Assembly (NCBI RefSeq): GCF_000025185.1
Contig: NC_013720.1
Span: 1,364,001 to 1,428,000 of the forward strand
Reading direction: 5' to 3'
Length of the DNA stretch: 64,000 bases
Source: Pirellula staleyi DSM 6068
Lineage (GTDB): Bacteria > Planctomycetota > Planctomycetia > Pirellulales > Pirellulaceae
Numbering within the stretch: the first letter of the stretch is position 1; each line of letters starts with the position of its first letter. The notes under the pieces are model-generated. The model was not told the origin of the DNA, searched no databases, and saw only the letters and a program-made list of their open reading frames with translations. Shown here one piece after another: positions 47,810-56,886 of the stretch. A program made the translations under genes and the position numbers.

Positions 47810-49309
47810 ATGACGGTGTTTGTGATGCCAAGCTTTCTGCTAAGACTAGAAGCCGTCAACTTCAGCGAGTCCTGCTACGACACTTGCGACATTAGCACAA
47901 TTCGCGGCGGCTCGATGATGTTGTCGAATGCTCATGAGCTAGCTCGCGTCGTTCTGCCGCAGGAAATCCAGCACGAGCCGACAAGTTTCGGGGCTTCTCA
48001 TGCGATTTGGCAGTTCGAAGCTGCTGATGCAAATGCTGCAGAGAAAGTGCGCAACGATACTCTCCACGCACTAGCAAAACACAAACAGCTCCGACATGCG
48101 ACATTTGTTTGTGCGGTTGTCGCTAACGACGATGGTAGTGCCGATGCTTTACATCGATTGCGCATGCACAACCATTGGCGTCAGTATCAAGAGCCAACCG
48201 TTGTCCCTCCCGATCTACCCGATGCAAAAAGGCAAGGCAAGCGAATTTGCGAACTTGACCATGTACGTCCCGCCACGATGGAGATTCGAAAGGGAAACGA
48301 TAGCTATTGGGTCAGTACTAGCACGTACGATCGGCGTGTTTATGGCCGGAAGCAAAAGCGGATGTTCTACAAAGAACTCTGTGGGAGCGATCTCGCGGTT
48401 GTCCACGATTTGAGCGACCTCACGTCGCATCTTGAGTCGTCGCAGCATCGCCTCCATGGCAAGATGGCATTGATCTATATCGACGGGAATCAGCAGAGTG
48501 AGATGGCTGCTGATCTCAGCCTTGACCGGTTAAGCAAGTTTCGCCAATACGTTCGTGAGCAACATCGCCGGTTTCTTACTACCTTGCTTGAAGAGATTGT
48601 GCAGTTGATGCCCGCTCAGGGAAGCTCAAATGAATGGTTTCACTGGGACTCTGAGCAAAATGAACTTCAGGTTCGATTGGAAACGCTCCTTTGGGGCGGC
48701 GATGATATCGTCTTGGTAGTTCCCGCTTGGAAGGGATGGTATGTCGCGAGGAAATTCTACGAAGCAGCGCAAGGTTGGGAGTTTGGCGGCCAGAAGTTCA
48801 CTCATGCAACGGGATTAATCTACTGCAGCCACAAAGCACCCATCCAAGATATGCGGCGATATGCAGAAGACCTTGTTGTGCAGTGCAAGAAGACCAAGAA
48901 CAGCGAAGGCAACTATCAAGACTTAATGGGTTATGAGGTGCTGGAATCCATCGACGTAATTTCCAGTGACCTCGACCGTTGGCGGTCGGCCAGACTGGGA
49001 GAGTCAGAGAAGTCCGGGGCCGAAGCAATCGCCAGTGCATTGTTATTGAGCCCCGCTCAGATGGACGGCATAGAATCGATGATCCGGTCGATTCGAGTTG
49101 GCGTTGACGATCCTGACTCAATTCTGTCGCGTCGGCAAATCGAGAGGCGGGCGAGGAGAATGCAACACTCCATGATTGGCGATGAGCAATTTGATAGTGA
49201 CGTTACCAACTATTTTGCCGGTTCAGAGTTTGAGAAGATTGGTTTAGGCCCGCATTCACTGCGTGCCAAACTGTTCCACCTCACCGCAATGTGGGACTAC
49301 CTTACATGA
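47810..49309 (+). CDS. cas10: Cas10, short form without HD domain
   Basis: A 499-residue protein (494 if the ATG at 47825 is used; MPSFLLRLEAVNF looks like the conserved beginning). The palm/cyclase signature GGDD is at 296-299 (LLWGGDDIVLVVPA), and a first palm strand with an acidic residue is at 220-227 (ALIYIDGN). The N-terminus has YDTCDISTIRGGSMML. No HD nuclease domain precedes it, so DNA cleavage by Cas10 is not expected, but nucleotide second-messenger synthesis is. The length is about half of usual Cas10 and recalls subtype III-D, where HD is usually absent. It overlaps the next gene by 4 bp. Confidence 0.85.
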   Translation: MTVFVMPSFLLRLEAVNFSESCYDTCDISTIRGGSMMLSNAHELARVVLPQEIQHEPTSFGASHAIWQFEAADANAAEKVRNDTLHALAKHKQLRHATFVCAVVANDDGSADALHRLRMHNHWRQYQEPTVVPPDLPDAKRQGKRICELDHVRPATMEIRKGNDSYWVSTSTYDRRVYGRKQKRMFYKELCGSDLAVVHDLSDLTSHLESSQHRLHGKMALIYIDGNQQSEMAADLSLDRLSKFRQYVREQHRRFLTTLLEEIVQLMPAQGSSNEWFHWDSEQNELQVRLETLLWGGDDIVLVVPAWKGWYVARKFYEAAQGWEFGGQKFTHATGLIYCSHKAPIQDMRRYAEDLVVQCKKTKNSEGNYQDLMGYEVLESIDVISSDLDRWRSARLGESEKSGAEAIASALLLSPAQMDGIESMIRSIRVGVDDPDSILSRRQIERRARRMQHSMIGDEQFDSDVTNYFAGSEFEKIGLGPHSLRAKLFHLTAMWDYLT

Positions 49310-51291
49310 TTCATGTCGAATTGGAGATCAAGCTCACCCTGGTTGGCCCAGTGTTGACACAGGCAACCTCGGCAGGTCGACTTGGCCTCGATGCTGTGAT
49401 GGCACGCACTTCAGCAGGACATCCGTTCTTGCCCTACTCCCTAGTTCGTGGAAAGTTGCGTCAAGCTCTCGAAGAGGTTTCAAGCCCTCTTCAGAGCGAA
49501 GACCAAAGGAACGTTGAGCAGCTGTTGCCGATCTGGTTTGGTCCGAGATCTTCCTCAAAAGAAGCGGAGCAGGAGAGAGGTGCCTTATGCTTCTCTGATT
49601 TTATCTGCCCTGAGCCCAAAGATGATCTCGCTACACAGACGCGAATTCGTATCGATCGCGATACAGGTGCAGCAGAAGACAAGATGATGATGGTGTTCGA
49701 CTCACCATTTAAAGTTGGCGAAGAGGCTCCGTTTATAGGGAGAATTTGGTGCATTTGCGGGTCAGTGGGGCAGGCAGAATCCACGATCAAGTATGTGCTA
49801 GCTGGTCTCCGCTGGGTTCGTCAATTCGGAGCTGAAAAGACCATTGGTTTTGGATGCGTTTCGAATGTAGATCTACTTAAGGCAACCGTTACGGACCTTG
49901 CTCCACACTCGCAAGCAACCAGAAACACCATCACCCAAAAACTAAGCAACTTGCTAGCTAAGACGGGTTCGAAAGTAATCCACAGAAGCCGCAAACCGAA
50001 CGCTCCAGAAGATGGAGGTCACGGGACTCGCTTTCTGCTTCGAATTCAGCCGCAAGGCCCCATTTGTATTGGAGGACGACGTCGCAACGCCAATGTGTTT
50101 GAGTCAGAGGAGGTGATTCCAGGAGGTGTTCTGGTAGGAACGCTCGCCACGATGTGGCGGCAGGCAAACAACAAGCCTCCATCAGATTTTGTTGTCCAGC
50201 CTAGCGGTGGAAAATGGGATACTCTTGCAGAGCACTTTGAGAGGCTGGTGTTTTCTCATGCATTTCCGAGCAAGAGAGGATCGGGAATCAGGCCCTGTGC
50301 AATTCCTATGTCGCTAGTGTCAGCTGAACCACGCCATGGTGACATACCAGATTCACTTTTCGACGTTGCGCTCTGTAGTCGCCCGCGTCTGATTCCTGCT
50401 ATCGGCAGCAACCTGTTACGCCCACCCGTCTTTCAGTCCGATTGGAAGTCGCATGTTGTTGGTTCGAAAGCGAAAGCGATCTTTGGCTGGTCAAGTGTGC
50501 CAAGAGAGCTTCGTGTCAGAACGGCAATCGATATCGAAACTTTGCGTGCTTCCGATGAACAGCTTTTCGCCTATGAGATGGTGGTGCCTGACCAACATGA
50601 ATGGCTGGGCTATTTAGATCTGGAAAATGTCCCGCCTCAGGACCGAGCTATGTTGCTTGAGGAACTTGAATCGTTATTATCGGCCGGTCTTTGCCCAATT
50701 GGCAAGACAAAGATCGATGCCAGCATAAGCATCGAGCCCTATACTGCCGCCACGCCGATGTTGCCGTCGAGTTCCACACCGCTTCCCGGGAATGTTTGGG
50801 TGATTACGCTCCAGACACCAGCAATTCTGTGTGCGTCGACGGATTTAGAAGATCCGACAGGCGAGCAGTTGTTCGATGGCTACAGGAAAGCTTGGAAGAC
50901 ACTTTCGGATGAAAGTCTCGAACTTCAACGATTCTTTGCACGCCAATCTCTATCAGCACCTAGATTCGCCGGTCGATTGCCAACAAATTCCAGCGGACAG
51001 TTCTATCCCTTCGTCGTTACCGATGCTGGAAGCACCTTTGTATTGCGTGCAACAGGCGACGTTAGAGATGCACAACTCAAAGTCAAAGAATGGCTTAATC
51101 TGGGGATGCCTCTTTGCGACTATCTGTTGGGTGGCAGCCAAGCTGACAAAGCTGACAGAGATTGGCAGCGATCCCCCTATCTAAATCGCCATGGATATGG
51201 CGAAGTTGCCGTTAATCAACCCTGGTTGTTAGGTCACGATTCCAGCGTGGTGATGCCACAGCGTCTAGACGATGAGGAAGGTACGATATGA
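49306..51291 (+). CDS. Two-RAMP effector protein (Cas7-like plus Csx10/Cas5-like)
   Basis: 661 residues from ATG 49306, coupled to cas10 (ATGA). The first RAMP is Cas7/Csm3-like: LTLVGPVLTQATSAGRLGLD with GHPFLPYSLVRGKLRQAL (about residues 9-54). An Asp sits where Csm3 has its catalytic residue (LGLDAVMAR), and a glycine loop (EKTIGFGCVSNVD) is near 177. The second RAMP (about 240 onward; FLLRIQPQGPICIGGRRR, SEEVIPGGVLVGTLATMW) looks like Csx10/Cas5, which in type III-D caps the crRNA 5' end. The tail has another glycine-rich turn. Domain assignment is by eye. Confidence 0.75.
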   Translation: MIHVELEIKLTLVGPVLTQATSAGRLGLDAVMARTSAGHPFLPYSLVRGKLRQALEEVSSPLQSEDQRNVEQLLPIWFGPRSSSKEAEQERGALCFSDFICPEPKDDLATQTRIRIDRDTGAAEDKMMMVFDSPFKVGEEAPFIGRIWCICGSVGQAESTIKYVLAGLRWVRQFGAEKTIGFGCVSNVDLLKATVTDLAPHSQATRNTITQKLSNLLAKTGSKVIHRSRKPNAPEDGGHGTRFLLRIQPQGPICIGGRRRNANVFESEEVIPGGVLVGTLATMWRQANNKPPSDFVVQPSGGKWDTLAEHFERLVFSHAFPSKRGSGIRPCAIPMSLVSAEPRHGDIPDSLFDVALCSRPRLIPAIGSNLLRPPVFQSDWKSHVVGSKAKAIFGWSSVPRELRVRTAIDIETLRASDEQLFAYEMVVPDQHEWLGYLDLENVPPQDRAMLLEELESLLSAGLCPIGKTKIDASISIEPYTAATPMLPSSSTPLPGNVWVITLQTPAILCASTDLEDPTGEQLFDGYRKAWKTLSDESLELQRFFARQSLSAPRFAGRLPTNSSGQFYPFVVTDAGSTFVLRATGDVRDAQLKVKEWLNLGMPLCDYLLGGSQADKADRDWQRSPYLNRHGYGEVAVNQPWLLGHDSSVVMPQRLDDEEGTI

Positions 51292-54200
51292 CCACTCAAA
51301 TAGCGACTCGGTATCAGCTGAAGTCACGCTGGAAGATCACCGGAACCCTAACCACAACTAGTCCGATGCATATCGGGAGTGGTGATTCGACCACCCATCC
51401 GCAGCTTGTAAACGAAGCTTCTGAAACCGATAGCACTATCGCCCACAAATCAATAGAAGTGGCTGCAATTGTTCGTGACTTCCAAGGTAAGCCCATCATT
51501 CCGGGCTCAGCGCTAAAAGGTGTGCTTCGGAGTTGGGCTGAGAAACGGTACACCAACTATCGTCCCCAGATCAGCAAGATCTTTGGAGACCTTGACTGCA
51601 GTACTCCCCAAGCTCGCTCGGGTCGTGCGGTATTCAGAAATGCGATACTGATCCCACCTAAGGACGACTTAATAACTAGATACAAAAACTTTGTCCCCTA
51701 TTGGCGAACTGATAAGTTAGCTGGAATACTCAGTCATGTTTGCATTGATCGCCACAACGGTACTGCGTCCGCCAATAAACTATTCTTCGAGGAGTTCTTG
51801 CCCGAGGGGATTTCCTTTAAGGTTGAGATTTTTGCCGAGCAGCTTGATGAATCGGACGTTCAATTATTGCTAAGCGTTCTAGTTCATGGCGTTTCCGATG
51901 ACAGTGAACCAATACAATTTGGTTCGAACACGGCCAATGGCTGGGGGCAAGTATCGTGGAGCGATGTGTTCGTATCTCGCAATATCGATAACTCACATGT
52001 TGAATTGGATCTAAACACGCTTTCATTTAGACAGCGGTGTAACAATCTAACAATCGATGCGTTGCCGGCGCCACCTCCACCCGATCACATTAAGACTATT
52101 CCACTCTTGTTTCAGTGCCGGGGCCCTTTTCTGGTCAACGACGGGTCGCGAGTGAAGAGGAAGGAAATGAGTGAGGCCGAGAAAGAGCGGCACCGGAACT
52201 TTACCCCTCTGAGACGCGCCGACGGCAGCGTATGGTTGCCAGCGTCGTCGTTTCGAGGAGTTCTGCGTAGCCGAGCAGAATTCATTCTTCGCTCGCTCGA
52301 TCCTAGCGCAACAGGCGATCCCAACAAGCCACTCAGCAAAGACAACCCCATTGAAAAGATCTTCGGCATGACCGGCCACGCCAGCCGTCTGCAAATCGAC
52401 GAGTTTAGTAGTTCAACCACTGACCCTAAGCTGCGGCATCAAGACTTTGTTGCGATTGACCGATTCACCGGAGGTGCTGCAGACACCGCAAAGTTCGACG
52501 CCGAGTATGCTGACCACCCCACCTTTTCGAGCCGACTCCGCCTCAACACCCATGGGCTTTCCGAATCAGATATTGCGATTCTTGCTGCTACGTTGCGGGA
52601 CTTGACGAGAGGAGACCTGCAGTTTGGCTTTGGAGTCGCGAAGGGTTATGGCGAATTAGTGGGCAATTGGACAACTGACGCAGAGGCCTGGGCACGAAAA
52701 CAACTGCAGCATCTTCCAGTCGCAAAACGCTCGGAGATTCCAAATAGCTCAGGCCCTAGCCCCTCGCCTACTAAGGCAAATGTCATCGAGGGCAAACTTA
52801 TATTTCAAAAGATCAGGGGTGAGGACAAGCCCGTACGTCGCCTAGTGTATCGAAACAAAAAAAACGAATGGACAACCCAGGCTCCCACACCGATCGTGTT
52901 CGCCTCACTGCCGCAGTCACTGCAAACCAACACGAGTCCAGAAATAGAAGTCGATTTCGAATGGGCGAGTCCAAACAAGCCCACAAGAGTTCGAGAGCGC
53001 GGCACGCACCTACGAATCGCGGCAAGGCATAATTTTGCTGCAAACCAAGCAAATGACTATTTTGCTCACGCTTACTACTTCCTGCGACACGAAGAAAGAA
53101 GAAACCTAGGTGGGAATGGCAAGCCATCGGCCTGGCCAAATGATTTGGCAGACCGAAATCCCTATGGACATGAGCGTTATCAAGAGGGGTGTTATTCAGG
53201 AACAATAAGTGTTCGATTGACGACGAAGACGCCTCTCCTACTGTGCGACGATCTCACTCGCCGTGAAACGCAACCTGGGCACTATGAGTACGATATGAGG
53301 GGCGATGATGAAGGGAACCCGATTCTTCACTCATCGTCAGTTCGAGGAATGCTACGCAGTGCCTATGAGGCAATCACGAACTCCCGAATGGGGGTGTTTA
53401 CAGGACACGATGACCGACTTGGGTTGCGAATGCAGACCCAAGAGGGGCTCGCACTAGTACCCTGTCGGATCGAGAGCGGAAAAGTTGTCCTCCTTCCAGG
53501 TACGTCCCAGATTACTGTTTCTAGGCCGAGTGGTCCAATGTATGCCGCGTGGCTACCGGCATATCCTGAAACGGGAGCATTAAGGCTCAGCAATACAGGG
53601 AATCTACCCCAACACCGTCAACACGTGAGCTGTTGGATTGAGCTTTGGGAGCGAACTCCATGGGTGGAAGTTCGCAACGATATAAACCATGGTCGGTTTG
53701 CTGAAGATAAAAAGTTTAGCTATTGGAAGGTTGTGGCGATCGCACCGCACGGACAACATCTCAGCAAACCCTCTAGCTCAAGCGAATGCCCTCGAATTGA
53801 TGGCACAAATCATCACACTCCTAAAGGCGAACCGATTCGTTTTATTGAGAATGGCTATGTCTGCTCTACCAACTACAACTTTGATAAGAAACATGACGAA
53901 AGAGTCTTCTTTGTTGACAATAGTAGTGAGTTAACACCGATTCCCCTATCAGAATCGCTTGTTCAGCAGTGGGGGAACCTAATTCGTAATTATCGACTGA
54001 ACGAAGATCTAGCTAAGGATAAAAAACGGCCTGGGGCCCTCACGAAGGCTGGTTGGTCTCGGCATATGAAAGATGATCGAGAGCTTACCTTAGCCGATGG
54101 CAGCTTGGCCTACGCGCGACTCGATGCGAAAGGTAGTGTCATCGAGCTCTTCCCGGTGATGATTGCGCGAAAACTGTATCCACGCAGCCCTTGGTGTTCG

Positions 54201-55106
54201 ACTCCGCGTTCACTTCTGCCGGCTACGAGTCGTTCTATGCTTTCGCCTGCAGATCGGCTGTTTGGTTGGGTCAATCAGGAATGCGTGGATAAAGACAGCC
54301 CTGCTTACCGTTCGCAATTGAGAGTGGGAGTTGTTGAATGCAAAACAAATGAGGCAATTAGATCATTCAATGTGCCGATGGTGGTTCCAATACTATCTCA
54401 ACCCAAACCTTCCCAGGGAAGGTTCTACCTAGGCGACAAGACAGGGCGCACACAGCCCCCCGGAGGATCGAAAGAAGATCGTGGATATTCAGGGACCAAT
54501 CGAATTCGTGGTCCTAAGGTTTACCCTCACCATGCGGCGTTTTCGCTAGATAGAGTTGGAAAGTCAGCTGGGCAAGCTGGAAATCAGAATCGTTCCATTA
54601 CTGGCTGTGTTAGAGAGGGTGTCGAGTTCAAATTTAATCTACATGTTCTTAATCTGTCTCGACTGGAAGTCTCTGCCCTTTTTTGGTTGCTAACCTTGCC
54701 GCCGAGTCACTATCTGCGACTCGGCCTGGGAAAGCCGCTTGGCTTCGGAAGTGTGAGCTGTGAGATCGTTAACACTGAAACTCGCATCTCCGATGGAAGC
54801 GACTGGATTGCTTCGCTTAAGGAGTGGGATGCATTACCGCCTGGAATTGATGCTACCGCAATTCAGTCGATGGCTGCAGAGTATGAATCCCAGATTGGAG
54901 AAGTCAATCCCACTCTCATGCAATCGTTTTTGCAAATAGCAAAAGGTTTTGGATGTGTTGAAACTGGATATCCACCAAGTCCCGACTCAAGAACGCTAGG
55001 TGGCGAGCATTTTAAGTGGTTTGCAGCGAATGAACGCAATAGAGCCGGAGCGAGGTCACTTCCTGACCCATCGGATAATGATCCGTTATTGCCAAAGATG
55101 CTATAG
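51288..55106 (+). CDS. Giant multi-RAMP effector protein (at least three Cas7-like units)
   Basis: 1272 residues, coupled to the upstream gene (ATGA). Unit 1 (about 15-225) is Csm3-like: TTTSPMHIGSGDS, then VRDFQGKPIIPGSALKGVLR, ending QFGSNTANGWGQ; the usual catalytic Asp position reads IEV, so Glu or loss. Unit 2 (about 265-465) has CRGPFLVNDGSR, WLPASSFRGVLRSRAE and FGFGVAKGYGELVG. Unit 3 (about 630-1160) resembles the large TIGR03986 RAMP: LTTKTPLLLCDD, HSSSVRGMLRSAYEAITNSR, ending LRLGLGKPLGFGSV. Together with the two-RAMP protein it would build the whole crRNA backbone. No separate Cas11-like subunit gene is seen; the linkers or the C-terminus may replace it. Confidence 0.8.
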   Translation: MTTQIATRYQLKSRWKITGTLTTTSPMHIGSGDSTTHPQLVNEASETDSTIAHKSIEVAAIVRDFQGKPIIPGSALKGVLRSWAEKRYTNYRPQISKIFGDLDCSTPQARSGRAVFRNAILIPPKDDLITRYKNFVPYWRTDKLAGILSHVCIDRHNGTASANKLFFEEFLPEGISFKVEIFAEQLDESDVQLLLSVLVHGVSDDSEPIQFGSNTANGWGQVSWSDVFVSRNIDNSHVELDLNTLSFRQRCNNLTIDALPAPPPPDHIKTIPLLFQCRGPFLVNDGSRVKRKEMSEAEKERHRNFTPLRRADGSVWLPASSFRGVLRSRAEFILRSLDPSATGDPNKPLSKDNPIEKIFGMTGHASRLQIDEFSSSTTDPKLRHQDFVAIDRFTGGAADTAKFDAEYADHPTFSSRLRLNTHGLSESDIAILAATLRDLTRGDLQFGFGVAKGYGELVGNWTTDAEAWARKQLQHLPVAKRSEIPNSSGPSPSPTKANVIEGKLIFQKIRGEDKPVRRLVYRNKKNEWTTQAPTPIVFASLPQSLQTNTSPEIEVDFEWASPNKPTRVRERGTHLRIAARHNFAANQANDYFAHAYYFLRHEERRNLGGNGKPSAWPNDLADRNPYGHERYQEGCYSGTISVRLTTKTPLLLCDDLTRRETQPGHYEYDMRGDDEGNPILHSSSVRGMLRSAYEAITNSRMGVFTGHDDRLGLRMQTQEGLALVPCRIESGKVVLLPGTSQITVSRPSGPMYAAWLPAYPETGALRLSNTGNLPQHRQHVSCWIELWERTPWVEVRNDINHGRFAEDKKFSYWKVVAIAPHGQHLSKPSSSSECPRIDGTNHHTPKGEPIRFIENGYVCSTNYNFDKKHDERVFFVDNSSELTPIPLSESLVQQWGNLIRNYRLNEDLAKDKKRPGALTKAGWSRHMKDDRELTLADGSLAYARLDAKGSVIELFPVMIARKLYPRSPWCSTPRSLLPATSRSMLSPADRLFGWVNQECVDKDSPAYRSQLRVGVVECKTNEAIRSFNVPMVVPILSQPKPSQGRFYLGDKTGRTQPPGGSKEDRGYSGTNRIRGPKVYPHHAAFSLDRVGKSAGQAGNQNRSITGCVREGVEFKFNLHVLNLSRLEVSALFWLLTLPPSHYLRLGLGKPLGFGSVSCEIVNTETRISDGSDWIASLKEWDALPPGIDATAIQSMAAEYESQIGEVNPTLMQSFLQIAKGFGCVETGYPPSPDSRTLGGEHFKWFAANERNRAGARSLPDPSDNDPLLPKML

Positions 55107-55209
55107 CGTACCGCTATTTGGATATTAGCGATCGAATAGGCCACTATAGTCCCGGTAATGATGTTTTGCTATTGAAGCTGTCTCGATGACTTGTTTCCGT
55201 CGTTATGTC

Positions 55210-55238
55210 ATGAATGAATGAATGAATGAATGAATGAA
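55210..55238 (+). repeat. ATGA tetranucleotide microsatellite
   Basis: Seven consecutive ATGA units in non-coding sequence, about 100 bp after the multi-RAMP stop codon. Such a tract can vary in length by slippage, but no gene depends on it visibly. Confidence 0.9.
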
Positions 55239-55909
55239 AAGGTCAAACTGAACTCACTGACTGGCAGATGAGAGTGTCAGGCACTACGTATCTAATTGAT
55301 TCAACTTTGCTCTGGATCTCGAGCATAGTCTTGAGTATCTCGCCAGTTCATGCTGGTTCTCCCTGAATAGGGTGTCACGTACCATTACGTAACGGAAGTG
55401 TTACGAAGGTATCTTCAGTCCTACAATCGTGCTTTACTGGTAGCAAGTTCCAGATTCGCAGCAGAATTAGATAGTAACTCCCACATTCCGAAGGTGTATC
55501 GATGTCAAAGGCGCTTCACCTGTACCAAAAGGAGTGAGAGCCAATATCCGGTAGTGTAGGCCATCGGTTAGTTACAGTTACGGTGTTTTGGTTGCGGCAA
55601 ACCGTACAGTGTAATTTCTGCTCGGGACTTATCACCAGAGTACCGCTCGAAAAATGGGGTGGGGGGATGGTTCAATCCTGGAAGGCTTGGGTCCCTCGGG
55701 TCCTTTGTGCATTCAAAATTGAGAGTACAAGTGCCATATCGGACGGTGTTTGCTATCGCTCAATCCACATCACTGCATCGCTGATGCCCTCGACGTGCAG
55801 TGAATCGCTACTCGGTTGGCACAAAATGAGTAGAGTTTCGGGCCAACTACCGCCAAAATCTTGCGTCGCAATGCTTGGGCTGGTCACTTCCCATTGATTT
55901 GGAGCGTCG

Positions 55910-56112
55910 TCCTGCACAACCGTTCGGCAATTGCATCGGACTCTTGTCTTGTCGTCGCAAAATCAAGCCATTGCCCTTTGGGATGGCGAGTTGTTGTTCT
56001 GCTTTGAAGGGAGCGCATTCGACTTTCTGCCTGCTCGCGACCAACGAGTTGTTGACTTTTCTAGATTTTTCGTGAAACCCGTAGATGGTGGAAGTAAGAG
56101 CGGTTTGGGATA
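55910..56112 (+). pseudogene. Remnant of an unknown gene
   Basis: A plus-strand frame ending at TAA 56110-56112 whose last 60 codons look protein-like (SSQNQAIALWDGELLFCFEG, FDFLPARDQRVVDFSRFF). It is preceded by an in-frame TGA and an unlikely N-terminal stretch, so only the end of a gene survives. Family not recognised. Confidence 0.3.
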
Positions 56113-56517
56113 ATGTGCCCCCAACCAACTCCAGCAATCTGCAGACGCAGGGCAGGTTCGACGACTGTTCAACTTGGCTTGAGGGGCTCTTTCAGTACAG
56201 TTGCCGTAAGTTATGACCTACATGTGACCGAGGTTGCGGCGATTCAACGGGCGAGTTCCCTTTGCGTAGAGTGCTGCTCACTCGAATTTTCGTGCTCTTG
56301 GACTGATCACTAGTAGTTATCTCTGCGCATGACGAGACTTACCTGCGGGTCGTTAGGTGAAGTGAATGCCGAAACCGATGTCGCTCGAAGTCCATAGCGC
56401 CAACAATCTACGACTAAGCAGGGTTTCTCGAAGATTTTGGAAACCCGTAGATGATGAGTATTCGGTGTGGTGTAGCCGATTTGGTTGTCACCGTGATCAG
56501 CTGTCACCTGGAAATCT

Positions 56518-56800
56518 CTATCGGCCCAAGCGAGAAGCTAGGACCAGTGCCAGGACAGCATTTCGGCAGTCTTCGGAGAGCTTGTCCCAGGATTCAATGA
56601 TCTGGAGGAGTCTCGGCTCGAAGGAAGGTACGTCGACCCTTGGGGAGGGGAGTGAAATTGTTGGTTGAAGGAGGCGACTATCTTTTGAAGATTTACTGTT
56701 ACTGTCTAATAACGGATTACTTTCGGTTCCAATTCCCTTGTTTTGATGATTTCTAGTGCGCGCGTCGGATTCTGCGTCGGTTGATTCGCAAAATGCCTTA
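56518..56800 (-). pseudogene. C-terminal relic of a tyrosine recombinase
   Basis: On the minus strand a frame with NQPTQNPTRALEI (about 56740-56790) matches the intact integrase tail ADQLPTQNPTRP, with 21 of 22 bases shared (56761-56782 against 25291-25312). After a frameshift the reading continues as RLLQIIESWDKLSEDCRNAV and stops at 56518. That ending is typical of planctomycete integrases (IxxWxxLPExxRxxIvaMV). The catalytic domain is absent. It records an earlier element at this tRNA site. Confidence 0.5.
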
Positions 56801-56829
56801 GTTCCCTTGGAATATGGAGGGTGTTTGTC

Positions 56830-56845
56830 TCCTACCGGGGGAGCT
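56830..56845 (+). repeat. attR: second copy of the 16-bp tRNA core
   Basis: An exact direct copy of 25165-25180; the flanking bases differ on both sides. It marks the right end of the island. The sequence following it, including a hairpin with a T-run, is where the tRNA gene would have continued before insertion. Confidence 0.85.
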
Positions 56846-56863
56846 CCTGTTTTTTCAAGAAAG

Positions 56864-56886
56864 TGCCGCGTTTCGCGGCATTTTTT
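56864..56886 (+). terminator. Intrinsic terminator, probably of the original tRNA-Asn unit
   Basis: A perfect 7-bp GC-rich stem (tgccgcg / cgcggca) with a TTT loop, followed by T6. It is 19 bp beyond the attR core, the distance expected for the terminator of a tRNA gene whose 3' end is the core. Island insertion separated it from the tRNA. Confidence 0.8.

Larger units (their letters stand above)
55107..56517. other. Non-coding or decayed region after the CRISPR operon
   Basis: About 1.4 kb with no intact gene. It contains a seven-copy ATGA microsatellite near 55210. A plus-strand stretch at about 55910-56112 looks like a protein end (NQAIALWDGELLFCFEGSAF, RVVDFSRFFVKPVDGG) with a stop just upstream. 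A second short stretch near 56420-56470 repeats the phrase ggaaacccgtagatg in a similar context. These look like gene remnants. No terminator for the cas operon is obvious. Confidence 0.4.
25165..56845. mobile_element. Integrative defence island in tRNA-Asn, about 31.7 kb
   Basis: The bounds are the two copies of the 16-bp tRNA core (25165-25180 and 56830-56845). The integrase is at the left end, with a replication-type protein and an excisionase-like HTH close by. The cargo is a GIY-YIG protein, a type I restriction-modification locus and a type III CRISPR-Cas locus. A probable original tRNA terminator lies just outside the right core. The integrase looks intact, but a relic of another recombinase next to the right end shows repeated insertion at this site. 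Confidence 0.8.

Noticed and set aside
46068-55106. Type III-E (single-protein gRAMP) assignment
   Set aside because: A separate Cas10 with GGDD and two RAMP proteins are present, and no TPR-CHAT protease gene is seen.
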